Shown here one piece after another: positions 56,990 through 64,000 of a DNA stretch of 64,000 nucleotides. Each line of letters starts with the position of its first letter. The stretch's first letter is position 1. The notes under the pieces are model-generated. The model was not told where the DNA came from. It did no database searches and worked only from the letters and a program-made list of their open reading frames with translations. The DNA comes from an uncultured Porphyromonadaceae bacterium. GTDB taxonomy: Bacteria > Bacteroidota > Bacteroidia > Bacteroidales > Muribaculaceae. The position numbers and the translations under genes were made by a program. The stretch lies in assembly GCA_902461565.1 (NCBI GenBank), contig CABPYL010000014.1:1-64000 (forward strand), in the 5' to 3' direction.

Positions 56990-59716
56990 TCAGTCTACCA
57001 TAACGAACGCCGCCCAATAGAACGGGTCGGAGTACTTCTTGCGCAACTCGCGACGCGCACGTTCGAACGCCTTGCGTCTGTTATTGCCGTTTTTCATTAG
57101 CTCACGATGAAAAGCTATCATAAAATCGCCGGTGGCTACATCACTCACATTCCACAGACTCATCACCAATGTCCCTGCACCAGCTTTCTTGAAAGCACGT
57201 TGTAGACCGTACACACCCTCGTTGGCCGTAGTATGTCCAAGTGCCGTGCCGCAGGCCGAGAGCACCACCAGACGCGAGCCTGAAAGGTCCAGCGCAGCGA
57301 TATCGGCCGATTTCAGCACACCCCTATTGTCGCTTTCCGGAGCAGACCCGCACGTCATTCCCGCATTGCCTCCCGCCATTACAAGACCGGTGAGGTACAT
57401 GGCGTTGTCGAAACCGTTCAGCGTCGACCAAACAGGCACATTGTCCGGCGAATAATAGAAACTGTGGGTAGAAAGCAGCAGCAGTTCCGGAGAGCGGCCG
57501 CCAAGAGCCTTGAATGCCTCGCCGGTGCCTTCGGTTCCGATATATTTGTCTACGTTTATATCCTTTCCCGCAAGTATTCCGGCTACGGCGTTCACCTCGC
57601 CTTCGGAATACGGCAGCGTATTAAAAAGCGGTTCGCCTCGCACGCCTTCGCCGGAATCGGTTGCTGCATCTTGCCTATCGTATGCAAGGCCGCCGAAAAG
57701 CGCAGCCGTTCGGAAACCGTTCGCGCGGCTGCGTTCATGGAAGCCGACAACCTCGCGCGCGGAGGTGAGACGGTATATGTCCCTTTCATCGCCAAGAACC
57801 TTTCCCGACGGCAGAACAATGCTCTCCACGGCTATCTGGTTCAGCACCCCGGACGGAACGAAGAATATGCGCCGCACATCGGCAAGCTCTCTTTTCAGAT
57901 TTACGAAAAGGGTGCTGAAAAGCTCGGAGGAACGGGTCCCGAGGCGCGAATAATCTCCCCCGGCAGCGGCAATCAGGCTGTCGGCCTGCGCCTGTGTGAA
58001 CACTTTTATAAGTCTGGGATATTTCCGGCCATGTTTAAGGATAAACGCGACATATACATGCCCGTGTGTTTCGGTGTCGTAGTCATAGAAATCCACTATC
58101 GCATCGTTCTTGTGCAGCGCTCCTACCAGCTCGGATGTGCGGGTATATGGAATCGTGGGCTTTATCCCGGCCTCAAGCATACACAATGATAGTTCGCGAT
58201 CGAGCGAATCCATACGCGCATACACGGCCATAATCTCTTTTCCGTTCCCCTGACGCCGGAGTTCCTCCACGCGGTTGCGCAAGGCGGCGATTTCCTTGTT
58301 GCGCGCTATAAGCGCCGTATCGCCCGATGCGCGGAGTGCCGCCGAAGTATTGCGTTCAACGGCAAGCATCATTCCTTTGGAGAACATCATTGCCTCGTAG
58401 GTATCCGCCGTAAACGCCGAGGACGTTTCGTCGGCGCCGAAAGCGTATGGAATCATGTCGAACATCAGCTTGTTGCAGTCCTCCCAGTATTCCTTGCGGG
58501 CACCCACGGGCAACATCTGGAGGTCCTGCACGGTAACGTCGCGAATAATGTTCCATGCCTGCGAATAATGTTCGCATCCGTCGACAAGATTTCCGGCCAG
58601 ACCTTCGGCATTTGCAAGGATACGCAGCGCGCGGGCATAGTCCATAGACTTACGTCCGTATTCATCTTCCATGAGGGCGGCATACTTCCTGTAGGAATTT
58701 ATGGCACCTTGATAATCGCCTGTCCATGTAAGCGCCCCGGCATAATAGGCGGTAACAGATTTCTGCAGATGGCTGGGAGCCGACGACGGATCGGCAGCGA
58801 GAATACTGTCGCTGCGCCCGAAATACTTTACCGCGTCGGCATATTTCTTTTGTCCGAGACTGGCGCTGCCACGTAAAAAATTAACATAGCACAGGTCCTG
58901 ACCTACCGCACCAGGGCCTACGGAATCTTCCCAGCACTCGAGGGTGTGCATAGTGCCTTCGCAATCACCGGCATCCCATTGCAACGCCGCATGGGTGATA
59001 AGCACTCGGTATCTCACCGAAGGTATTTCATTGCGGTTGTTACGCAGCCATGCGCGGCAGCATTTATCGCTGTACTCCAATATCTTGTCAGGTTTATCCC
59101 ACTGGATATAGAGCTGGCGCAGACGTGCGTCGGCGAGATATGAATTGCTGTTGTCGTTCACCGCCTCGGCCTTCTCCGCGGCCGAGATATAGAACCTCTC
59201 GGCGGTAGAGTAATCGCCGTTGCTGTAGGCTGCATCGCCCTGGCTGATGGCATAGCGTATCTCCATGCCTGGCACTTTGCCGGTGGCCATAAGACTGTCG
59301 CGGCGCAGCGACCATTTCGTAACAGCGTCGGCACGGTGCAGTTCCCCGTTTATTTTCAGCGCGTTTTCTATTATATCGCAGCGGAGGGCATCGGATTCCT
59401 CGTCGGAAATACCGTCGAGAACGGCATAGGCATATTCGCAGCGGCCGAGACCCTTTTCATGATGACCGCTGAAATCGGAATCTATGAAACCGGCGTAAGC
59501 CATGCACTTGGCAATGCCGTATCTGTTGCCGGACTGACGGAAAAAATCGGCGCCGCGCAGATATTCCTCTCTTGCGCCTGCATATTCGCCCTTACCCTCG
59601 CGGCTCACGGCGTTTCTCACACATTCCACGCCCAGAGAATCCGGCGGAACCGGCGCCGCGGCACATATCGCTGCAAAAAGCTGTGTAAGAACGAGGAACA
59701 GATACAGGCGGTGCAT
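56990..59716 (-). CDS. Exported TPR-CHAT protease
   Basis: A 908-residue protein from ATG 59716 (MHRLYLFLVL), with a signal peptide ending ICAAAP. The N-terminal part (about 25-430) is built of TPR-like helical repeats (GEYAGAREEYLRGADFF, ADAVKYFGRSDSIL, GDYQGAINSYRKYAALMEDE), followed by a helical linker (about 430-560) and a C-terminal CHAT domain (about 600-908). CHAT is a caspase-like clan CD protease fold; the catalytic His751 is in LLLLSTHSFYY and Cys822 in RLVVLSACGTALG, both intact. The family includes the TPR-CHAT proteases of type III-E CRISPR systems and those activating bacterial gasdermins. Here it sits 4 nt after a caspase-like protease gene and 3 nt before an ECF sigma gene. 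An export signal makes a periplasmic target likely. An in-frame start 96 nt upstream overlaps the caspase gene. Confidence 0.88.
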   Translation of the reverse strand: MHRLYLFLVLTQLFAAICAAAPVPPDSLGVECVRNAVSREGKGEYAGAREEYLRGADFFRQSGNRYGIAKCMAYAGFIDSDFSGHHEKGLGRCEYAYAVLDGISDEESDALRCDIIENALKINGELHRADAVTKWSLRRDSLMATGKVPGMEIRYAISQGDAAYSNGDYSTAERFYISAAEKAEAVNDNSNSYLADARLRQLYIQWDKPDKILEYSDKCCRAWLRNNRNEIPSVRYRVLITHAALQWDAGDCEGTMHTLECWEDSVGPGAVGQDLCYVNFLRGSASLGQKKYADAVKYFGRSDSILAADPSSAPSHLQKSVTAYYAGALTWTGDYQGAINSYRKYAALMEDEYGRKSMDYARALRILANAEGLAGNLVDGCEHYSQAWNIIRDVTVQDLQMLPVGARKEYWEDCNKLMFDMIPYAFGADETSSAFTADTYEAMMFSKGMMLAVERNTSAALRASGDTALIARNKEIAALRNRVEELRRQGNGKEIMAVYARMDSLDRELSLCMLEAGIKPTIPYTRTSELVGALHKNDAIVDFYDYDTETHGHVYVAFILKHGRKYPRLIKVFTQAQADSLIAAAGGDYSRLGTRSSELFSTLFVNLKRELADVRRIFFVPSGVLNQIAVESIVLPSGKVLGDERDIYRLTSAREVVGFHERSRANGFRTAALFGGLAYDRQDAATDSGEGVRGEPLFNTLPYSEGEVNAVAGILAGKDINVDKYIGTEGTGEAFKALGGRSPELLLLSTHSFYYSPDNVPVWSTLNGFDNAMYLTGLVMAGGNAGMTCGSAPESDNRGVLKSADIAALDLSGSRLVVLSACGTALGHTTANEGVYGLQRAFKKAGAGTLVMSLWNVSDVATGDFMIAFHRELMKNGNNRRKAFERARRELRKKYSDPFYWAAFVMVD

Positions 59717-59720
59717 AGCT

Positions 59721-60581
59721 TTATCGGCGGCTGAAGAAGTGGGAAATACGGATGCGCGGGTTGCCGCTGATTGTGGGATTCTGCGGCAGGTGCGTGCGGT
59801 GGCCGTCGACAAAATTCTGAATTTGCCTCAGGATGTCGCGGTTAGCGGCCCCGAGGCTTTTCCTGTCGAGTGTCGCCAGTGCGTATGTAAGCATTCCGCA
59901 GTAGGCGCCGTTGTCCAGACGCAGCTCGCAGTTCACCTGATAGTCGCGGCAGGCCGTCAGCATAAGCCATTTTTCGGTCTTTTTAGCAATTCTGACGGGC
60001 TTTTTGACCAGGGGGATGATGAAATCCTTATCCGTGCCGCGTACGCACACGCTGTCGCCGTCGCCTCGCGTACTGTCTCCGCTGTGGCAGGCGTCGGCAA
60101 CGACGAGCAGTTTGCCCGAGGAGCCGATGCGCCGGCATATTCGCTCAAGCCATTCACCTATCTCGTCATCGGTAAGATGATTCTCGCCTTTATACGTCTC
60201 TGAATAGCTCATATCGGCATCGTATGGTATCCAGGCCTCGTCGAAGCCGTCGTCCTCGTCGCCGTTAACATCGGTTATCTGCTGTCCGTGGCCCGAGAAA
60301 TGAACATACACAATATCCCCGGGCCTACATTTATTCTCCAATGCCCTGAAAGACGCTATGATTCCCTTCTTGGTCGCTTCTTCGTTCACAAGAGTACCTA
60401 TATCGGTGAAGCCTCTGTCGGAAAGGAAACGGACAACCAAAGGCACATCGCAGTCACCGTGAATGTTGCGCCACTCGCTGCACTGATACTGCCCTATGCC
60501 TACGACAAGCGCCCTGCGTTCGGCGCCACCCGCGGTCAGGACAGCTAACATCAGAAAGACGATTAATGCAACTGGTTTCAT
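59721..60581 (-). CDS. Exported caspase-like (peptidase C14) protease
   Basis: A 286-residue protein with a signal peptide (residues 1-20, ending TAGGAE). The caspase fold starts directly after it with RRALVVGIGQYQ; the catalytic His98 lies in VHFSGHGQQ and Cys165 in VADACHSGDS. An acidic loop (NGDEDDGFDEAWIPYDADM) follows the histidine, as in calcium-dependent metacaspases and orthocaspases. Such proteases usually cut after Arg or Lys. The CHAT protease gene begins 4 nt downstream, so the two proteases are produced together, and both are exported. Promoter at 60603-60631. Confidence 0.9.
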   Translation of the reverse strand: MKPVALIVFLMLAVLTAGGAERRALVVGIGQYQCSEWRNIHGDCDVPLVVRFLSDRGFTDIGTLVNEEATKKGIIASFRALENKCRPGDIVYVHFSGHGQQITDVNGDEDDGFDEAWIPYDADMSYSETYKGENHLTDDEIGEWLERICRRIGSSGKLLVVADACHSGDSTRGDGDSVCVRGTDKDFIIPLVKKPVRIAKKTEKWLMLTACRDYQVNCELRLDNGAYCGMLTYALATLDRKSLGAANRDILRQIQNFVDGHRTHLPQNPTISGNPRIRISHFFSRR

Positions 60582-60602
60582 GGCTCAAAACAATAGCTGG
60601 CA

Positions 60603-60631
60603 CAAATTTACACAATAATCCCGTGTCCAAA
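60603..60631 (-). promoter_or_regulatory. Promoter of the caspase/CHAT/sigma operon
   Basis: On the minus strand TTTG (60631-60628), 17-nt spacer, TAAATTTG (60610-60603), 21 nt upstream of ATG 60581. It looks like a housekeeping promoter, so autoregulation by the ECF factor is not evident here. Confidence 0.6.
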
Positions 60632-60733
60632 AACCTTATGGGAGAAAAAGTGTTAAAAATATTTGAAAAAACGCTTTTTCCTTCAAAAATAAGGGTTATT
60701 TACGCATTTTTTCCATCACCGGAATTGAAAAGG

Positions 60734-60768
60734 AAAGCGGCAGCGAACCCGCAGTCCACTGCCGCTTT
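60734..60768 (-). terminator. Terminator of the 2-oxoacid oxidoreductase operon
   Basis: AAAGCGGCAG (60734-60743) pairs perfectly with CTGCCGCTTT (60759-60768), 15-nt loop; on the minus strand T-rich sequence follows. Confidence 0.8.
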
Positions 60769-60785
60769 ATATTTTATCCTGATTC

Positions 60786-61319
60786 TCAGGCAAGGGTCAT
60801 GCCTTTGCGCAGAGCCTCCTCGTTGAGGGGAAGGAGGTGGTGATGGCGTTCGGGCAGAGTCTTCTTGAGGCCTCGCAGAACGGCGTCGATTTCCACGATG
60901 GGACGCAGTTTCAGCAGCGCGCCAAGCAGAATCATATTGTATGTCTTGGAATTCTTGAGCTCGATGGAGGCCGTCATGGCATCAACCGCAACAACCTTGA
61001 TATCGGTGCGCGAGGGCAGACGATGTATGCCGGAGGGGTCGTAGATGAGCGTGCCGCCGGGTTTTACCTTGCTCTCGAACTTGTACAGGCTCTGCTGGTT
61101 CAGCACAACGGCTGTGTCGTATTTGTCGAGCACAGGCGAGCTGATAGGCTTGTCGGACAGAATTACAGTAACATTAGCCGTGCCGCCGCGCTGTTCGGGT
61201 CCGTAGGACGGCATCCAGGTAACTTCAAGATTATCCATCAATCCGGCGTAGGCCAGAATCTTGCCCATCGAAAGGACGCCCTGACCGCCGAAACCGGCAA
61301 TTACTATTTCTTCTTTCAT
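60786..61319 (-). CDS. 2-oxoacid:ferredoxin oxidoreductase gamma subunit
   Basis: A 177-residue subunit with the gamma-domain signature IVIAGFGGQGVLSMGKILAY at the start and MPSYGPEQRGGTANVTVILS near residue 37. The gamma subunit helps bind CoA and completes the four-part oxidoreductase. Last gene of the operon, 6 nt after the TPP subunit. The enzyme decarboxylates a 2-oxoacid (2-oxoisovalerate or 2-oxoglutarate) to acyl-CoA and reduces ferredoxin; sequence alone does not decide the substrate. Confidence 0.92.
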   Translation of the reverse strand: MKEEIVIAGFGGQGVLSMGKILAYAGLMDNLEVTWMPSYGPEQRGGTANVTVILSDKPISSPVLDKYDTAVVLNQQSLYKFESKVKPGGTLIYDPSGIHRLPSRTDIKVVAVDAMTASIELKNSKTYNMILLGALLKLRPIVEIDAVLRGLKKTLPERHHHLLPLNEEALRKGMTLA

Positions 61320-61325
61320 AGGGCT

Positions 61326-62099
61326 TTATTTCTGAGGTTCAACATTTTTGAGGTCGCCGAGGGGATATTTCTCGAACATATGCTCCACCATCCATTCATT
61401 GGACTTGGCGGGCGACATCTTCCAGCCCGAGTTGCAGGTGGAAACCACTTCCACAACCGATGTACCGCGCTTGTCGATCGCGTTCTGGAACGCCTTGCGG
61501 ATTGCGTTCTTGGTCTTGCGCACGGCGGCGGGTGTGTGTACGGCCTGACGGGTAACGTAGCATGTGCCGTCGAGCTGCGTAAGGAGGTTGGTGATTGTCA
61601 GGGGATAGCCGTTCAGTTCCACGCAGCGGCCATAGGGCGTCGTGGCTGTCTTCATGCCTAACAGCGTAGTAGGAGCCATCTGGCCGCCGGTCATGCCATA
61701 TATAGCGTTGTTGATAAAGATTATGGCTATGTTCTCGCCACGGTTGCATGCGTGGATAGTTTCGGCAGTACCGATTGCGGCCAGGTCGCCGTCGCCCTGA
61801 TATGTGAACACAAGCAGGTCCGGATTAAGGCGCGATGCGGCGGTAGCCACTGCAGGGGCACGGCCGTGTGCAGCCTCGATCCAGTCGATGTCGATATAGT
61901 TGTATGCGAACACAGCGCAGCCAACAGGTGCCACGCCTAACGATTTGTCGGCAACGCCCATTTCCTCGAGCACTTCGGCCACAAGCTTATGCACCACGCC
62001 GTGCGAGCAGCCGGGACAATAGTGCGTGTTGGCGTCGAGAAGGAGAGAAGGACGGCTGTAGACCTTGTTCTCCGGACGGATGATTTCTTCTTTTGTCAT
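61326..62099 (-). CDS. 2-oxoacid:ferredoxin oxidoreductase beta (TPP-binding) subunit
   Basis: A 257-residue subunit that binds thiamine pyrophosphate and magnesium. Features: YCPGCSHGVVHKLVAEVLEE near residue 27, the TPP/Mg motif GDGDLAAIGTAETIHA with FINNAIYGMTGGQMAP (GDG...NN pattern), and GCAVFAYNYIDIDWIEAAHG. It sits 13 nt after the alpha gene and 6 nt before gamma. The subunit composition is the four-gene VOR/KOR type rather than the fused pyruvate type. Confidence 0.93.
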   Translation of the reverse strand: MTKEEIIRPENKVYSRPSLLLDANTHYCPGCSHGVVHKLVAEVLEEMGVADKSLGVAPVGCAVFAYNYIDIDWIEAAHGRAPAVATAASRLNPDLLVFTYQGDGDLAAIGTAETIHACNRGENIAIIFINNAIYGMTGGQMAPTTLLGMKTATTPYGRCVELNGYPLTITNLLTQLDGTCYVTRQAVHTPAAVRKTKNAIRKAFQNAIDKRGTSVVEVVSTCNSGWKMSPAKSNEWMVEHMFEKYPLGDLKNVEPQK

Positions 62100-62112
62100 A
62101 TAGCGTTCCTTC

Positions 62113-63198
62113 TTAGATGTTTATACCGAATTCTTTATTGAGCGCCTCAAGCACCTCATTGGGATTGGGCACAATGCCGCCCATACGGCCGAAGTGCCGC
62201 ACAGGCACCGCTCCTTCAACTGCAAGGCGTACATCCTCTATCATCTGGCCGGCGTTAAGCTCTACCACAAGCATACCCTTCACCTTTGCCGACAGCTCGG
62301 CGATACGCTTGGTCGGGAACGGCCAAAGGGTGATGGGGCGTATAAGACCGATTTTGACGCCGGCCTCGCGGGCATCCTCGATGGCCTTTAGACAGATGCG
62401 AGCTATCGAACCGAAAGCCACTATCAGGTATTCCGCATCGTCGGTGAAGTATTCCTGGTAGCGCACCTCGTTTTCTTCGATGCGGCGGTATGTAGCCTGG
62501 AAACGCTCGTTGTTTACCTCCATCTTGGCCGAGTCAAGCTCGAGACTCGTAACCACATTACGGTGATCGCGTCCCGCTTTGCCGCATGCAGCCCAGGGGC
62601 ACTGACGGCGCAGTTCTTCCTCGGTACGGCGCGGACGCTGCGGAGGCAACACAACCTTCTCCATCATCTGACCGACAACACCGTCGGCAAGAATCATGGA
62701 AGGAGTGCGGTATTTGAAAGCAAGGTCGAAACCGAGGGCAACAAAGTCGGTCATTTCCTGAACTGTGGCAGGCGCGAGGACAATCAGATGATAGTCGCCG
62801 TGGCCGCCGCCTTTGGTGGCCTGGAAATAGTCGGCCTGCGAAGGCTGGATGGTACCCAGACCGGGGCCGCCGCGCATACAGTTTACGATAAGTGCCGGTA
62901 GTTCGCTGGCTGCAAGGTAGGAAATACCTTCCATCATGAGGCTGACGCCGGGCGACGACGAAGACGTCATCACGGCTTTGCCCGTGGCGGCGCCGCCGTA
63001 TACCATGTTTATGGACGCTACCTCGCTCTCGGCCTGGAGCACCACCATACCGGTTGTTTCCCAGGGCTTCTCCTCGGCAAGCGTCTCAAGAACCTCGCTC
63101 TGCGGGGTTATCGGGTATCCGAAATAGCCGTCGGCGCCATAGCGGATAGCAGCATGCGCCAAGGCCTCGTTGCCTTTCATTAATTTGATTTCTTCCAT
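62113..63198 (-). CDS. vorB: 2-oxoacid:ferredoxin oxidoreductase alpha subunit (VorB-type)
   Basis: A 361-residue subunit carrying the pyrimidine-binding domain and the domain II partner: MKGNEALAHAAIRYGADGYF with the GYPITPQSEVLE motif near the N-terminus, MTSSSSPGVSLMMEGISYLA near residue 80, and RPITLWPFPTKRIAELS around 285. Annotated relatives in Bacteroidales are called VorB, but the 2-oxoglutarate version (KorA) looks alike, so the substrate is open. Order in the operon is ferredoxin, alpha, beta, gamma. Confidence 0.9.
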   Translation of the reverse strand: MEEIKLMKGNEALAHAAIRYGADGYFGYPITPQSEVLETLAEEKPWETTGMVVLQAESEVASINMVYGGAATGKAVMTSSSSPGVSLMMEGISYLAASELPALIVNCMRGGPGLGTIQPSQADYFQATKGGGHGDYHLIVLAPATVQEMTDFVALGFDLAFKYRTPSMILADGVVGQMMEKVVLPPQRPRRTEEELRRQCPWAACGKAGRDHRNVVTSLELDSAKMEVNNERFQATYRRIEENEVRYQEYFTDDAEYLIVAFGSIARICLKAIEDAREAGVKIGLIRPITLWPFPTKRIAELSAKVKGMLVVELNAGQMIEDVRLAVEGAVPVRHFGRMGGIVPNPNEVLEALNKEFGINI

Positions 63199-63234
63199 GA
63201 TTTTTTGATAATTAAGAGGGGATAAGGTGCCGAA

Positions 63235-63471
63235 TCACTCGCCGCGCACGACCACACGGTAAACTTCGATGCATGCATCCGGGCAAACAGCCGAACAAGC
63301 CATGCATCCTACGCATTTTTCAGGGTCGGCGGCATAGGCATAATGGTATCCGCGGTCGTTTACTTCCTTGGGCTGAAGAGACAGGACGTCCTGCGGACAT
63401 GCCACCACGCAAAGGTCGCAGCCCTTGCAACGTGCCGAGTCGATTGTTACTGCACCATACACTTTTGCCAT
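63235..63471 (-). CDS. 4Fe-4S ferredoxin-type delta subunit
   Basis: A 78-residue protein with two 4Fe-4S motifs: CKGCDLCVVACP and CVGCMACSAVCP. I chose ATG 63471 (MAKVYGAVTI) because it follows the promoter at 63501-63532; an in-frame start 99 nt upstream would lie before the promoter. It is the first gene of the oxidoreductase operon and should pass electrons from the TPP centre to soluble ferredoxin. Confidence 0.93.
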   Translation of the reverse strand: MAKVYGAVTIDSARCKGCDLCVVACPQDVLSLQPKEVNDRGYHYAYAADPEKCVGCMACSAVCPDACIEVYRVVVRGE

Positions 63472-63500
63472 ATCTGATAACGATTTAAAGGTTGGTAGCG

Positions 63501-63532
63501 CAAATGTAACAAAAAAATCCCCTCGCTGCAAA
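63501..63532 (-). promoter_or_regulatory. Promoter of the 2-oxoacid oxidoreductase operon
   Basis: On the minus strand TTTG (63532-63529), 20-nt spacer, TACATTTG (63508-63501), 29 nt before ATG 63471. Confidence 0.8.
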
Positions 63533-63590
63533 CAATTTTGCAATAACATGTTCCATAACATATATCGCATTTACATACCGGACGGAGTAT

Positions 63591-64000
63591 TCAGGGAACG
63601 AGGAATTTGCGGGTAGCCAGAATGTAGATACCGGGGACAAGGTCTATTGTAAGCGGAATTGCCCCCGCAATACGTAAGGTGCGGCAGACACCCCCGACAC
63701 CGGTCAGCGACACCGTGCGGGCGTTTGCAGACAGTATTTCAACCTGTCCCGGCCGGACACTCACCGTGAGGCCTTCAGATGATTCGGGAAAGTACGCAGA
63801 TGCCACCGGCTCCACCGGGCCGTTGAAATCGTATACGTAGTTGTTGCGGAATTCAAGGTCGGCTGTCTGCTCCATTCGGGCCGTATCGCCGTTGTTGAAA
63901 ATTATATTGGTAGGTTCATACTTCGATTTCCAGCTTATCCGCCACGCAGGTGCGCCGCCGTATTCCGTGGCCGTCATGGCTGCGCCGGGCCAGTTGCCGA
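63591..64000 (-). CDS. C-terminus of a secreted protein with a starch-binding-like module (5' end outside window)
   Basis: The last ~136 codons of a gene whose start lies beyond the right edge; the frame is open to the edge. Visible residues read GNWPGAAMTATEYGG, AWRISWKSKYEPTNIIFNNG and a YVYDFNGPV strand, the pattern of the small starch-binding modules (CBM26-like) found at the end of Bacteroidetes alpha-amylases and related proteins. A ~60-residue tail (TVSVRPGQVEILSANARTVS, ending PGIYILATRKFLVP) looks like the C-terminal secretion tag. A GH13 amylase upstream is likely but not visible. Confidence 0.7.
   Translation of the reverse strand, partial: GNWPGAAMTATEYGGAPAWRISWKSKYEPTNIIFNNGDTARMEQTADLEFRNNYVYDFNGPVEPVASAYFPESSEGLTVSVRPGQVEILSANARTVSLTGVGGVCRTLRIAGAIPLTIDLVPGIYILATRKFLVP

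Overview
This window looks like chromosomal DNA of a Bacteroidales bacterium, most plausibly of the Muribaculaceae/Prevotella side of the order. The reasons are internal. Start regions have A/T-rich leaders rather than strong Shine-Dalgarno sequences. Upstream regions repeatedly carry the Bacteroidetes promoter TTTG-N17-20-TAnnTTTG. Large secreted proteins carry BACON, LPP20, PEGA, DUF1573, LRR and RHS modules, and several end in a C-terminal tag of the form NLQG..V...P..G.YIRRQG. Housekeeping genes (asnS, recO, groESL, meaB, recA, pckA, cdd, tyrS, lepB) show this is chromosome, not a plasmid. I see no tRNA, rRNA, CRISPR array, transposase or integrase.

Layout. 1-6.6 kb (minus): a two-gene unit, a secreted protein of unknown function and a very large AT-rich RHS/YD-repeat protein whose C-terminus runs off the left edge. 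6.8-9.4 kb (plus): a secreted EEP-family nuclease/phosphatase and a DUF6359 protein. 9.5-11.7 kb: asnS and recO. 11.7-13.5 kb (minus): an ion channel with an unusual pore loop and a DUF1573 protein. 13.6-28.7 kb (minus): a five-gene, 15-kb surface operon (LRR protein, 2034-aa repeat protein, PEGA/beta-barrel protein, BACON lipoprotein, LPP20 protein) with one clear promoter and one clear terminator. 28.9-32.3 kb (plus): an isolated phage head cassette (small acidic protein, major capsid-like, adaptor-like, portal), directly followed by groES-groEL. 34.6-40.5 kb (plus): an LRR secreted protein, beta-carbonic anhydrase, meaB plus DUF1573, recA. 40.6-49.3 kb (minus): a secreted protein with two SusE/F-like modules, pckA, a MATE transporter, a TPR membrane protein, a glycosyltransferase. 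49.4-55.4 kb (plus): cdd, tyrS, DUF2007, lepB, WbqC-like, SDR and metallophosphoesterase genes. 55.6-60.6 kb (minus): a caspase-like protease, a TPR-CHAT protease, an ECF sigma factor and an anti-sigma-like membrane protein. 60.8-63.5 kb (minus): a four-subunit 2-oxoacid:ferredoxin oxidoreductase. 63.6-64 kb: the C-terminus of a secreted protein with a starch-binding-like module, cut off by the right edge.

The two best candidates for an undescribed system are the caspase/TPR-CHAT/sigma/anti-sigma-like operon, which suggests a protease-triggered transcription switch in the envelope, and the minimal capsid-adaptor-portal cassette next to groESL, which lacks every other phage function yet keeps intact frames. 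A ~95-nt element present in two intergenic places (13.45-13.54 kb and 28.83-28.92 kb) is also unexplained. All calls come from reading the sequence; no database search was run.
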